Source of the DNA: Paradesertivirga superstes
GTDB lineage: Bacteria > Bacteroidota > Bacteroidia > Sphingobacteriales > Sphingobacteriaceae
DNA: 64,000 bases
Assembly (NCBI RefSeq): GCF_037622515.1
Contig: NZ_JBBJCN010000002.1
Location: 744,001 to 808,000 of the forward strand
Direction of reading: 5' to 3'
The notes beneath the pieces were generated by a model that was given only the letters and a program-made list of their open reading frames with translations, searched no databases and was not told where the DNA came from. Shown one piece after another: positions 1 to 8,232 of the stretch (position 1 is the first letter of the stretch; every line of letters begins with the position of its first letter). A program made the translations under genes and the position numbers.

Positions 1-2089
1 ACTTTTGAATTTCACTGAATGAATCCAGAATCCAAAAGCAATATCTATTAATGCCATTCAGATATTCTCGTCCGCTAACTAAGCGCTTAATAAACCTTTC
101 CCCTGCTGGTTCCTTTAATAGATAGTGTGCTTTTTCCTCTTCATTCATTATGAGGTAACCACCATCAGTTGGTTGATTGCCTTTGAATATATGAGGGACT
201 TTACAAATGGGGTTTGACTTTTTATCAATCAATATGTCTCTAGCATCTATTAAATAAGGGTTGATATTTTTAGCTACTACTTCATGGGGTTCGCCTTTTA
301 TATCTTCGTACTCAAAAAGAACTTTTTTGGATGCCTCATAATTTGCAAAGCCAACAATAACACAGTACACAGCTGCGTTCCCCTTAGCCTCATTCTTCCA
401 TCTGAAAGTGGTATGTGCAAAGTGTATCTTGATATTGTACTTTTGCATTTGAGACCATAATAGACTAGTTTGCTCACCCTGGACAATTGAGTTAGTAGAA
501 ACAAACGCTACTTTAATTCTGGTTCCTTCAATATATTGAGCAGATTTAATGTACCAACCAGTTACATAATCTAGTACACCGCTACCCTGCATTCTCATAA
601 ACTGATTTACAATCTGAGCCCTTTGTAGAGTATTCATTATGTTAGAACCTATAAATGGAGGGTTGCCTAGTATGAATGAGAGGTTTTCTTTAGAAACGAC
701 ATCATTCCAGTCTATCTCCAATGCATCGCCATGTACAATATTAGCAGCCTTCTTCAGAGGCAACCTCACAAAGTACTGTCCAAACTCGTTGCTTATCAGC
801 ATATTCATCTGGTGATCCATCAACCACATAGCAACCTCAGCAATTCTGGCAGGGAACTCTTCATATTCAATCCCGCACATCATATCGACGTCCAACCAGA
901 TAATTTCTCTTACATCTAGAAAGCCTTGACCTCCCTTATTTAAAGCCCGAAGTATTTCGATTTCAAGTAACCTGAGTTCTCTATAGGTAATGACTAAAAA
1001 GTTACCACAACCACATGCAGGGTCGAGAAACTTTAGCTTACTCAGCTTCTTGTGGAATTCTGCTAACTTGTTCTTGTTTGTTTTTATGCTTTCAAACTCT
1101 TGCCATAGTTCATCAAGAAACAAAGGCTTTATCAGTTTCAGTATATTCTTCTCACTAGTGTAGTGTGCTCCAAGATTCCTACGTTCCTTGGGGTTCATTA
1201 CACTTTGAAACATAGACCCAAATATAGCAGGAGAGATTTTGCTCCAATCTATATAACAACATTCCAATAAGGATTTCCGCATAGCTGAATCAAAACTTGC
1301 AGATGGCAAAGATTCCTCGAAAAGCTTGCCATTAACATAAGGGAAGCCATTTAGCTGTTCATCTATGTTTTTAAAACGTTTATCGTGTGGAGTATTTAAT
1401 GTTTGGAAAAGCTCCTGGATTTTGGAGGCTAAATCACTACCATCTTCGTTGGTTCGTTCTTCTATATAGTTTTGAAACTGCTGCTTTTCAAAGATGGTAG
1501 TATCTTCGGCAAACAAACAGAATAGAATTCTTACAAGGTAAACCTCTAAAGGATGTCCTTCATAACCAATCTCTTCTAGTCTATCATGAAGCTTGCCCAT
1601 TAATTCAGCAGCCTTTATATTAACAGGATCTTGCTCTTTATAAATGCGTTTTTGGTAACCAGCGATGAAACTAAAATGCTGTACGTTATGCACAAGGTCT
1701 TTTAGTTTGAATTCGAGTGTTTTATTCTCTTCAGTGTCGAATAATCTGAAATTCTCGAAATCAGATACAAGAATGTATTTAGGTAGTTCGTGTTCTTTAA
1801 TTCCGTGAATGTATTCCTTAGCCTGGGTGAATGCTTTATCAAGGTTTTTACCCTTGCTTTTCATTTCTATAAGAATGTTACCTTTCCATAGCAAGTCTAT
1901 ATATCCATCTGCTTCACTAAGCTTTTTAACTCGATGTTCGAAGGTTCCGACACGTTTACGGGTAATTCCAAAGATGTTAAAAAAAGCTTCTATGAAGGGC
2001 TTAGCTTCTGCTTCTTCATTAAAAGTATCTTCCCATTCTTTAGAGAAAGCAACTGCTCTGTCTTTTATTTCATTCCAACTTAATGCCAT
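1..2089 (-). CDS. MmeI-like type IIL restriction-modification enzyme, C-terminus cut by window
   Basis: This single-chain enzyme is expected to methylate adenine on one strand of its site and to cleave unmodified DNA downstream. Reading the minus strand from ATG at 2089 gives about 696 residues before the window edge. The N-terminus opens MALSWNEIKDRAVAFSKEW, typical of the MmeI group, with a PD-(D/E)XK core (D65, E75-M-K77). A helical spacer follows, then methylase motif I DPACGCGNF near 356 and motif IV NPPF near 476. The target-recognition domain is only partly inside the window. The gene starts 11 bases after the stop of the HARE-HTH gene, so the two are probably co-transcribed. The specificity cannot be read from the sequence. 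Confidence 0.88.
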   Translation of the reverse strand, partial: MALSWNEIKDRAVAFSKEWEDTFNEEAEAKPFIEAFFNIFGITRKRVGTFEHRVKKLSEADGYIDLLWKGNILIEMKSKGKNLDKAFTQAKEYIHGIKEHELPKYILVSDFENFRLFDTEENKTLEFKLKDLVHNVQHFSFIAGYQKRIYKEQDPVNIKAAELMGKLHDRLEEIGYEGHPLEVYLVRILFCLFAEDTTIFEKQQFQNYIEERTNEDGSDLASKIQELFQTLNTPHDKRFKNIDEQLNGFPYVNGKLFEESLPSASFDSAMRKSLLECCYIDWSKISPAIFGSMFQSVMNPKERRNLGAHYTSEKNILKLIKPLFLDELWQEFESIKTNKNKLAEFHKKLSKLKFLDPACGCGNFLVITYRELRLLEIEILRALNKGGQGFLDVREIIWLDVDMMCGIEYEEFPARIAEVAMWLMDHQMNMLISNEFGQYFVRLPLKKAANIVHGDALEIDWNDVVSKENLSFILGNPPFIGSNIMNTLQRAQIVNQFMRMQGSGVLDYVTGWYIKSAQYIEGTRIKVAFVSTNSIVQGEQTSLLWSQMQKYNIKIHFAHTTFRWKNEAKGNAAVYCVIVGFANYEASKKVLFEYEDIKGEPHEVVAKNINPYLIDARDILIDKKSNPICKVPHIFKGNQPTDGGYLIMNEEEKAHYLLKEPAGERFIKRLVSGREYLNGINRYCFWILDSFSEIQK

Positions 2090-2100
2090 GTTTTACAAGA

Positions 2101-3078
2101 TTAAGCCATCATCATTTGTGAGGTTTTTTCAATAGGAATATGCTTAGAATTGCAATAAGCTTCAATCTCGGTATCTGTAGCTATATAATCATCGCAGAAC
2201 TCTTCAAGTTCTTTTTCTGTCGCACGAATATATTTCTCACTTGCAGTCATTAGCTTTTCGGTTTGTTCAATGAAGCGTTCGAAATCCTTATTGATTCTGC
2301 AAAGCTTGTCTATTGTTTTAAAGTCAAGTTCTTTATGCTTAGCTGGAAATAATATCTTGCTTTCAAATGGGTTAGCTTTGAGTTCAATGATTCCAATTCC
2401 AAAGGATTGATTTAATCGCTCCATTTCATCGTTCAAGCTATCACTAATCTCAAAAGCTACTAAATAACCGTAATTAGCCCAGCTCGAATTCGAAACGGCT
2501 TGGAAAAAGCATTTCTTCAGTTCATAGTCAGAGTTAATTTCTTTCTTAACTTCATAAGATGTGATTTTGAAGGTATCTACTCTGTTTATTGCTTTAAGGA
2601 AGGTCTGACTTGCTTTAGTCTGTAATTGCAAAAACTGAATTCCAACCATATCAGGATGTATCCACTTTTGGTGGCTATCTTTACTATTAAGCGATTGCTC
2701 ATGGAAAATGGTCTTCGAGTAAACATCGGTATTTTTCAAAAAGGAACTTAGAAGCATATGTAAATCTCGCTCGTCATATCCCATTTTAGTAGCTTTTCTG
2801 ACTTCGGGAGGTGTTAGTTCCAGAGTTTCAATCCCGATAAGTTGCTCATTCTTCGTTAGGTAATAAGAGAAAGTCCCCCCAGTGCCTTTTATTCTCTTAA
2901 CTCTAGAATCGCCTGTTCTGATGAAGTCCCCAAGAAAAGCTGAAATGGTTGATGCAGGTGTTTTTGCATCCTTGAAGTCATAATAACCTTTAGCTAGTAT
3001 GTGATTATAGATTTCAGAGTAATTGCAGACTGCTTTAATGTCTTCAAGACTTAGTAAGATGGCTTCTTTAATTGTCAT
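2101..3078 (-). CDS. HrgA-like protein: HARE-HTH plus putative PD-(D/E)XK domain
   Basis: The first 75 or so residues (MTIKEAILLSLEDIKAV..., with TPASTISAFLGDFIR) look like the HARE-HTH winged helix found at the N-terminus of restriction-associated proteins. The rest resembles the HrgA / COG2958 family, known from a Helicobacter pylori locus where it replaces a restriction endonuclease. HPD at 141-143 followed by EVK at 176-178 has the spacing of a PD-(D/E)XK nuclease core; this is my inference. The gene directly precedes the type IIL enzyme and has its own leader and promoter upstream. It may be an accessory nuclease or a DNA-binding partner of that enzyme. Confidence 0.7.
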   Translation of the reverse strand: MTIKEAILLSLEDIKAVCNYSEIYNHILAKGYYDFKDAKTPASTISAFLGDFIRTGDSRVKRIKGTGGTFSYYLTKNEQLIGIETLELTPPEVRKATKMGYDERDLHMLLSSFLKNTDVYSKTIFHEQSLNSKDSHQKWIHPDMVGIQFLQLQTKASQTFLKAINRVDTFKITSYEVKKEINSDYELKKCFFQAVSNSSWANYGYLVAFEISDSLNDEMERLNQSFGIGIIELKANPFESKILFPAKHKELDFKTIDKLCRINKDFERFIEQTEKLMTASEKYIRATEKELEEFCDDYIATDTEIEAYCNSKHIPIEKTSQMMMA

Positions 3079-3106
3079 TATGATTTTTAGATGTATTGTA
3101 ATTCTC

Positions 3107-3136
3107 TAAAGATAATCACTTCTCTCAAACATGCAA
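3107..3136 (-). promoter_or_regulatory. Bacteroidota-type promoter of the HrgA-like gene
   Basis: On the minus strand TTG, 19 bases, then TATCTTTA matches the -33/-7 pattern of Bacteroidota sigma factors. It lies 29 bases before the ATG at 3078. The same TTG-N19-TAT spacing is found before the genes starting at 7664 and 8811. Confidence 0.55.
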
Positions 3137-3155
3137 CGAGCATTATTCTTCCTTC

Positions 3156-3174
3156 GCGAGCCTAGCCTGCGAGT
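3156..3174 (-). promoter_or_regulatory. Shared leader motif, copy 1
   Basis: The minus strand reads ACTCGCAGG, then 4 bases, then GCTCGC. The CTCGC unit is repeated 13 bases apart. It lies about 20 bases upstream of the -33 element of the HrgA-like gene. Related copies occur at 3932-3949, 4215-4231 and 8878-8895, with a reduced form near 7726-7746. It may be an activator or repressor site. Confidence 0.45.
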
Positions 3175-3240
3175 GGAGAACAAGGTCTAGCCGAGAGAGC
3201 ATTGAATTCGAGTACTTGCTTGGGTTTAGAGGTTGCGGCA

Positions 3241-3292
3241 GGGAGATTTATTACGAATTATGTCATTAATATGGGTAAATAGAAAATCTCCC
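3241..3292. repeat. 52-nt inverted-repeat element GGGAGATTT...AAATCTCCC, copy 1
   Basis: Ends GGGAGATTT and AAATCTCCC enclose about 32 bases. Two further copies with exactly the same 52-base span lie at 7811-7862 and 25134-25185. The interior is only partly conserved. The loop is long for a simple terminator. The rest of the gene-free stretch 3079-3653 holds a promoter, the leader motif and a hairpin (GAGCTTT/AAAGCTC near 3304-3327), with no convincing gene. Confidence 0.6.
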
Positions 3293-3653
3293 CACTAGGA
3301 AAGAGCTTTATGTCTCTTCAAAGCTCGAAGGGTAGAGTAGTGTTACAATTCCCAGTAGTTATTTAAGGGTGAAACCACAATCACAAGATGCCTAATCGGT
3401 ATTAAACTGCAAATCACGGTCACCCTCATAAGCATATTAGTCCGTTGATGTCAGATCCAAGTATTCGCTTCAGGCAAACCAAATGTCCAACACGAAGAGG
3501 CTGGGTAATTGACAGTTTAAACAGTCCACAATATTTGTTTTATACAGCGAATTTTAAAACTTTTTTGAGCGTTATTTCCGAAAGTAATAATAGAGTGTCA
3601 TTATCACAATTAAGAGTATTGGAGAGGCTGTAATGAGGTATAATAGAAGGTTT

Positions 3654-3875
3654 TTAAGCTTGGTCATTATTTTCATATCTCAATAATTTGTCTAGAATTC
3701 TTTTGGAGAAACAGTTAATAAGTAAATTTCTCAGAGTTGAGTTATCGTAAAATTGAACTATACCTGTTAGCTCGGCTATAAGTAATCCGTTTAATTCCTT
3801 CCTCAATGCTGGGTTGGTTTTATATAGAAGCTTAGGTTGGTTTCTCCGGAACGAATATGCGAAAAATGTTAACAT
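3654..3875 (-). CDS. Small hypothetical protein (73 aa)
   Basis: I do not recognise this protein. It is basic and rich in Leu and Asn, with no clear membrane segment or signal peptide. Support for its being a gene comes from context: the shared leader motif (3932-3949) lies 57 bases upstream of its ATG, in the same orientation as at neighbouring minus-strand genes. No terminator is visible behind it. It could still be a chance reading frame. Confidence 0.4.
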   Translation of the reverse strand: MLTFFAYSFRRNQPKLLYKTNPALRKELNGLLIAELTGIVQFYDNSTLRNLLINCFSKRILDKLLRYENNDQA

Positions 3876-3931
3876 TGTATAGGGTGTTTCTCAATAAATT
3901 CAAATATTTTTTCGACATTCCAATTTTTAGA

Positions 3932-3949
3932 GCGAGCAGTCCTGCGAGT
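3932..3949 (-). promoter_or_regulatory. Shared leader motif, copy 2
   Basis: The minus strand reads AACTCGCAGGACTGCTCGC, with CTCGC repeated 12 bases apart. It precedes the 73-aa gene and matches the copy at 8878-8895 almost base for base. Confidence 0.45.
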
Positions 3950-4036
3950 TGAGACAATATCTCATTGTTAATATTAAAGCAGCAAGTCTGGAAAATAAAT
4001 AAATGAATAGATGTAGCGTTTTAACTGGACTCAATT

Positions 4037-4141
4037 AATGAGATTTCCCAAAATGCTTAAGAACCCGTCTACTAGCCCCAACAAGGTCAAATGCCATAAG
4101 AATTGCAAAGAAAATAGCTATAGCGGCGTTTGTGTCCATAG
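4037..4141 (-). CDS. Small single-span membrane peptide (34 aa)
   Basis: The peptide begins MDTNAAIAIFFAILMAFDLV, a hydrophobic segment, and ends in a basic tail (SRRVLKHFGKSH). That layout fits a small inner-membrane peptide or a toxin-like peptide. A copy of the shared leader motif lies at 4215-4231 upstream in the matching orientation, which is the main support for expression. A TATATTTG sequence lies only a few bases before the ATG. Function is unknown, and at this length chance cannot be excluded. Confidence 0.35.
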
Positions 4142-4214
4142 TCAAATATACTAATTATTAGAAGAAGTTAAGGGACGCAAACGTTACCTGGAGGGAAGGA
4201 AAAACCCTGGCTTC

Positions 4215-4231
4215 GCGAGCAGCCTGCGAGT
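4215..4231 (-). promoter_or_regulatory. Shared leader motif, copy 3
   Basis: The minus strand reads ACTCGCAGGCTGCTCGC, with CTCGC repeated 11 bases apart. It lies 74 bases before the ATG of the 34-aa peptide at 4141. Confidence 0.4.
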
Positions 4232-4404
4232 CGGTATAAAACATTGGAGAGGTAAACGGCTGCTATTATCCAAGGTGATTTGCCCTCATTAAGTTACTTC
4301 TATTTAGGGTATTAAATTCTCCTACCCTCTTAGCGTTAGTAACAAATGCCATTTCAAGTACCAGTTAGTGCTGGCACTAAATTCTTCTCAGGTGATTACG
4401 ATAA

Positions 4405-5478
4405 CTATGTTTCATCCATTCTGTTATATCGAGCATATTTTGATTTAATTTCTCCATCCAATTGATCATATTGGATTGCAGAGGTTAAACCTCTCAGAGA
4501 TTTCAAGCTAATCGAATGCTGACTTCTAGTGTAATTATTAAGTTCTGCTGTGGATAAAACATAAAATTCCCAGTGGTTTAAATCCAACGGATCTACTGTG
4601 TGCTTTATATCGTGATGGAGTAAACAAAACACGTAAACATCTGCACTCCTGCTTTTAACTGTAGATTGGATATTGGTGAGACTATCCCACGCAAGAGAAG
4701 CTTTTGTACTAAACGATATCTTCGATAGGCTACTTTGGAACCATGATTGAATATAGGCAGCAGATTTAACTTCTATCTTTATCCCATCAGATGTTTCTAA
4801 ATCGTACGCACTCCACTCATCTCTGATTTGTCTTATATCAATATTACAAGCAGTTGCCACAATAAATTCAGCAAATCGACCTCGTGTCGCATTGCTCAAT
4901 ATATCCGAGACACTCCATTTCCAAAAATCAAGTAAAGCGTATTTTGTATTAACGCCATTGTATTTGAGTCGTTCTTCGCCAGTTTTAAGAATCGCAGCTA
5001 TTTTTTCTAGTGAGTTCATAGGTGAGGTTAATTCCCATTCAATAATCTCGAAGTGTTGCACTTGATAGCCACATCGCAAGGCGGAGTCAAGAAATTGAAT
5101 CTGTGTTGGTCTAATAGAATCTTTACCCTTGCGTTTAAGCTCAACAAACTTCAAATCCCCATCTTTCCATAACAGCAGATCCCACACGCCTTTCGAGCTT
5201 TTGTTAACCGTTATGATATCTTGTAGCTTGGCATTAATTTCATTAGGCAATTGAACTGGATCAGTATCGTCAAGTAACCCAATTCTATACTTCTTGCTAT
5301 ATGTATCAACCCAAACTCCATCATAGCCAAGTTCTTTATAAATCTGGAGTGCAACCAATTCAGCAAATAAGGGTTGGCCTTTGTAGTCAATCACCGGTTT
5401 TCCTCCATAAGTATTCCTTAATGGTAGTCCTGACCACTTTATAAATGAATGATGCTTAACAGGACATTTTTCTATCAT
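4405..5478 (-). CDS. Protein with two PD-(D/E)XK-like nuclease cores
   Basis: The 357-residue protein has an N-terminal part resembling VRR-NUC: WDLLLWKDGDLKFVELKRKG at 99-118 (D100, E113, K115), then RPTQIQFLD at 123-131, where the Gln follows the core as in that family. A second core lies at 200-240: RGRFAEFIVATA, D226, then IKIEVKSAAY with E236 and K238. Both assignments are by eye. Two nuclease cores in one short protein suggest a DNA-cutting effector or a repair or restriction enzyme. It lies in a minus-strand run with the EEP nuclease and unknown proteins. No helicase, methylase or NTPase partner is adjacent. Confidence 0.72.
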   Translation of the reverse strand: MIEKCPVKHHSFIKWSGLPLRNTYGGKPVIDYKGQPLFAELVALQIYKELGYDGVWVDTYSKKYRIGLLDDTDPVQLPNEINAKLQDIITVNKSSKGVWDLLLWKDGDLKFVELKRKGKDSIRPTQIQFLDSALRCGYQVQHFEIIEWELTSPMNSLEKIAAILKTGEERLKYNGVNTKYALLDFWKWSVSDILSNATRGRFAEFIVATACNIDIRQIRDEWSAYDLETSDGIKIEVKSAAYIQSWFQSSLSKISFSTKASLAWDSLTNIQSTVKSRSADVYVFCLLHHDIKHTVDPLDLNHWEFYVLSTAELNNYTRSQHSISLKSLRGLTSAIQYDQLDGEIKSKYARYNRMDET

Positions 5479-5521
5479 GGGGGTATATAGATATAGTATA
5501 TGTTTAATCTTTATGCAGACT

Positions 5522-5538
5522 TTACCTTTAAAAGGTAA
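5522..5538. repeat. 17-bp palindrome TTACCTTT-A-AAAGGTAA
   Basis: This perfect inverted repeat lies between the dual-nuclease gene start (5478) and the end of the EEP gene (5570). It has no T-tract, so it is more likely a protein-binding site than a terminator. Confidence 0.35.
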
Positions 5539-5569
5539 TCTAAACTTTTAATATAAATCCTCTTAATAT

Positions 5570-6286
5570 TTAAGGTTGACTTCTAAACTCACAAATCATT
5601 GGTAAATGGTCACTCAACTTCAACCATTGATCTATATCAGAAATTTCCAAGTTTATAAGATTATCAGATATTCCTTTACTTCCAAAAAAGAAATCTATAT
5701 GGTAAGGTCTTTCAAGCTTTCGATGCATATAAAAGGTGGGTTTTGTCTCTCTACCTTGTTCCTCATTAGTAAACGTATGATATAAACTTACTATGTCAAT
5801 CTCTTCTAACTCTCGTATAACATCTGAGTGATTCCACCACCGATCCCATTCATCCCAAACAACATTGCTATTGAAGTCACCAGCAATAAGTGTATTGGTG
5901 AAATTCTGTTTGTTTACTTGGAGGTACTTCCAAAATTGACCAATGTATCCAAAGTTCGGCGAATTATTTTGATGGGTCCATACTGCTAATAAATTGAATT
6001 TGTGATCTATGGAGCAAGGCAGAAAGTGCTTTACTGTATGATCTTTGAATGCATTACTCCAATTTAGAGTAGATAGCTTGACGTCTTCTGACGCAAATAT
6101 CCCTAGGCCTTTGTTCCTTGTATCCCCAATCCATAAATGATTTTTCGACCAAGCATTGTACTTTTCATGATGAACCTGTCTTGGATTTTCACATTCTTGC
6201 ACAATGTATATGTCAGCATTTAAGTCATGTAGATGCTCAAACTTATTCCTAAGAGCACCATTACAATTCCAAGTAATTATCTTCAA
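5570..6286 (-). CDS. Endonuclease/exonuclease/phosphatase (EEP) family protein
   Basis: The 238-residue protein carries the EEP fold signature: WNCNG at 6-10, the metal-binding Glu in VQE at 29-31, GDFNSN at 136-141, HIDFFF near 196 and SDHLP at 225-229. These supply the Mg-binding and catalytic Asn, Asp and His residues of AP-endonuclease or DNase I type enzymes. There is no signal peptide, so it should act in the cytoplasm on nucleic acid or a phosphodiester. Its length is close to that of a bare catalytic domain. It sits in the island's nuclease-rich run; the substrate is unknown. Confidence 0.82.
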   Translation of the reverse strand: MKIITWNCNGALRNKFEHLHDLNADIYIVQECENPRQVHHEKYNAWSKNHLWIGDTRNKGLGIFASEDVKLSTLNWSNAFKDHTVKHFLPCSIDHKFNLLAVWTHQNNSPNFGYIGQFWKYLQVNKQNFTNTLIAGDFNSNVVWDEWDRWWNHSDVIRELEEIDIVSLYHTFTNEEQGRETKPTFYMHRKLERPYHIDFFFGSKGISDNLINLEISDIDQWLKLSDHLPMICEFRSQP

Positions 6287-6375
6287 TAGGGTTGCATTAG
6301 TGTAATCGTAAATGAATTAGGTATTTTTCTATTGAATTGTTTTAAAACTAAGTAAGATTTGCTCCAGTTCCATGT

Positions 6376-6711
6376 TTACATAATACCTGATGGCATATTT
6401 TCCATGTCTACATAAAGCCTAAGGGTATAATCATGTGGGTCAGCGTCATCCTTGTGTTTATAAAATTCCACAACCTCGAAATATTTGATATGTTTCAATG
6501 GGAATCTAACTGATCTTCGGTACTCTTTCTCATTGACTTGTGTACTAATAGTTTTAAAGTCGAGCATGCTACTGGAAAAAGAGATCGAATTTCGCACCAC
6601 CCCTATGTATGAGGTTTTCTGAGCATTTGTTCGATTTTCACCAAGAGGAACAAATTCGATGGACACTTTTCCATCTTTATCTAGCCAGGGTTTTTCTATA
6701 TGGTCGAACAT
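6376..6711 (-). CDS. Hypothetical protein (111 aa)
   Basis: I do not recognise this protein. It is soluble, with beta-strand-like stretches (SYIGVVRNSISFSS, DYTLRLYVDME) and no membrane segment. It lies upstream of the EEP nuclease gene on the same strand with an 89-base gap. It could be a small partner of a neighbouring gene, but nothing in the sequence shows which. Confidence 0.6.
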   Translation of the reverse strand: MFDHIEKPWLDKDGKVSIEFVPLGENRTNAQKTSYIGVVRNSISFSSSMLDFKTISTQVNEKEYRRSVRFPLKHIKYFEVVEFYKHKDDADPHDYTLRLYVDMENMPSGIM

Positions 6712-6809
6712 ATAATAGCTTGTAAATTGTATATAGATTAAAGTTATGCTGTGGATTAAAATTTAAGTTTCTTAATGTTCGCACTCATTAATTTTTCTTC
6801 GCTCTTAGG

Positions 6810-7664
6810 TTAAAAAAGCCTTACCTCCAGAACATCAAAGTCATGTTCTAAATCTCCAATCAGCCTAATAGAGACATCTGCATCTAGCCTAAACGATTTT
6901 GATTGTTGGTTTACTTCTCGAAAATTGATCAAAGAGGTAAACGTATACTGATTTCCTAAAGATTCTTTTACAATCCAATCCTCCAAAGGACCAAGTTTCA
7001 TTGTATCTGAAGGATGTAATTTATTCGCTTTAGACTTGATTGCTTGAATTATATCAGTGACATCAACGGGGATTTTCAAATGCGCTATTTTATCAAAAGT
7101 CTGATTATGCACCTCGGAAAGAACTTCTTTGCGTTTATGTAAGTAATTGTATATGCTCTGGGGAACACCATTAACCTGGGTTATATCTTCAAAAATAGTG
7201 GGTTTCTTCAACGCTAACTCTTTCCAATTTGAAAAGTGAGCAAGCATTCTTAAGAGCAATATTACAGCGCTGAAATATAAGTTTTCGTCGAGGAAAGGAG
7301 TCCAGCCGAAGTTTCCACCATCTCTTACAAAATATCCACTCAGGTTTATTTTAACAGAGACATTATTTGGGTCCGTAATTGTACAATTGCAGGAACTACC
7401 CTGATTGTCATGTTTAATCTCCTCAACACCAGTGCAAGTCCATTTATATTCAAGAATATCCGCAGATAAAACGGCAGGCAATAATTTTGAATTGTAAAAT
7501 TCAAATGATCTCAGCGGCTTCGTATTACCTTGATGTGTAACACCACTCATCTGACCATTCTCAAAGCGCTTTATCCAAAAGAGAACATCATCGGAATCGG
7601 ATGGTACTGAAAACACTTTGGAGGTTAAATCGTCCCGGAAAACTGCTATCCAAGCTTCCTTCAT
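6810..7664 (-). CDS. Hypothetical protein (284 aa)
   Basis: I do not recognise this family. The first 110 residues look beta-rich, with a CNC motif near 92-94; the middle is helical (LYFSAVILLLRMLAHFSNW) and the C-terminus returns to strands. There is no signal peptide. The gene has its own promoter (TTG-N19-TATATTAG at 7682-7711). Its roughly 200-base leader is related in sequence to the leader of the HrgA-like gene at 3078, which suggests the two genes are controlled together. Confidence 0.65.
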   Translation of the reverse strand: MKEAWIAVFRDDLTSKVFSVPSDSDDVLFWIKRFENGQMSGVTHQGNTKPLRSFEFYNSKLLPAVLSADILEYKWTCTGVEEIKHDNQGSSCNCTITDPNNVSVKINLSGYFVRDGGNFGWTPFLDENLYFSAVILLLRMLAHFSNWKELALKKPTIFEDITQVNGVPQSIYNYLHKRKEVLSEVHNQTFDKIAHLKIPVDVTDIIQAIKSKANKLHPSDTMKLGPLEDWIVKESLGNQYTFTSLINFREVNQQSKSFRLDADVSIRLIGDLEHDFDVLEVRLF

Positions 7665-7681
7665 AAATAAATGTTAAGAAG

Positions 7682-7711
7682 CTAATATAATCACTTCTTT
7701 CAAATTATCAA
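7682..7711 (-). promoter_or_regulatory. Promoter of the 284-aa gene
   Basis: The minus strand reads TTG, 19 bases, then TATATTAG, ending 18 bases before the ATG at 7664. The stretch GAAGTGATTATA around it is shared with the promoter at 3107-3136. Confidence 0.45.
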
Positions 7712-7810
7712 CTGACACTACCACTCCTTCGCCGCAAGTGGAGATCAAGGTCTAAGGAAAAAAGAGCTTGGAAATCCGAAAACTCTTCTCACTAGTAGCC
7801 GTTGGGTTGA

Positions 7811-7862
7811 GGGAGATTTTTCTGGAGTTATCTCTTTTATATAGGAAAGCAGAAAATCTCCC
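7811..7862. repeat. 52-nt inverted-repeat element, copy 2
   Basis: GGGAGATTTT and AAAATCTCCC enclose 32 bases, the same span as at 3241-3292. The surrounding 200 bases also match that copy in part, including the CAAGGTCTA box about 65 bases away. It lies just behind the 3' end of the 111-aa gene at 7896. Confidence 0.6.
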
Positions 7863-7895
7863 CATCTATCATCCGAACGAGTGATCAGCTCTCAG

Positions 7896-8231
7896 CTATT
7901 TCGAAAAATCAGTTCTTTTATAAATCGTAGGCTGAGGTTCATCTTCAATCCATGAGCAGAAGATTGTAGAGATCGTTGCGAAAGTATCTTCATCAATACA
8001 ATTAACTGCCATATAATACGTTTGGGAACGCAAGAGGTCGACCGGTCTTGTACTTTCCTTCATGATTATTGTTTCGGGAAAGCCCGGAATTTGGAGAGAA
8101 GAACCAATTTGATATCTTCCGAACTCAGTTTCAAAGCCTTTTATTCCAACTAGAGTGAAAGAATTATCAGCTTTAAAGGTAATCGAGACCTTTTTTGCTT
8201 CACTAAAAAAGGTTCCTATAAGATTGATCAT
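7896..8231 (-). CDS. Hypothetical protein (111 aa), paired with upstream gene
   Basis: I do not recognise this protein. It is small, probably beta-rich, and has no signal peptide or membrane span. Its ATG at 8231 lies one base after the stop of the 192-aa gene, so the two are almost certainly translated from one transcript and may act together. The 52-nt inverted repeat lies 33 bases behind its stop. Confidence 0.62.
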   Translation of the reverse strand: MINLIGTFFSEAKKVSITFKADNSFTLVGIKGFETEFGRYQIGSSLQIPGFPETIIMKESTRPVDLLRSQTYYMAVNCIDEDTFATISTIFCSWIEDEPQPTIYKRTDFSK

Positions 8232-8232
8232 T

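Noticed and set aside
3445..3633. 62-aa plus-strand frame
   Set aside because: No family features, and it runs against the direction of all neighbouring genes; the composition looks random.
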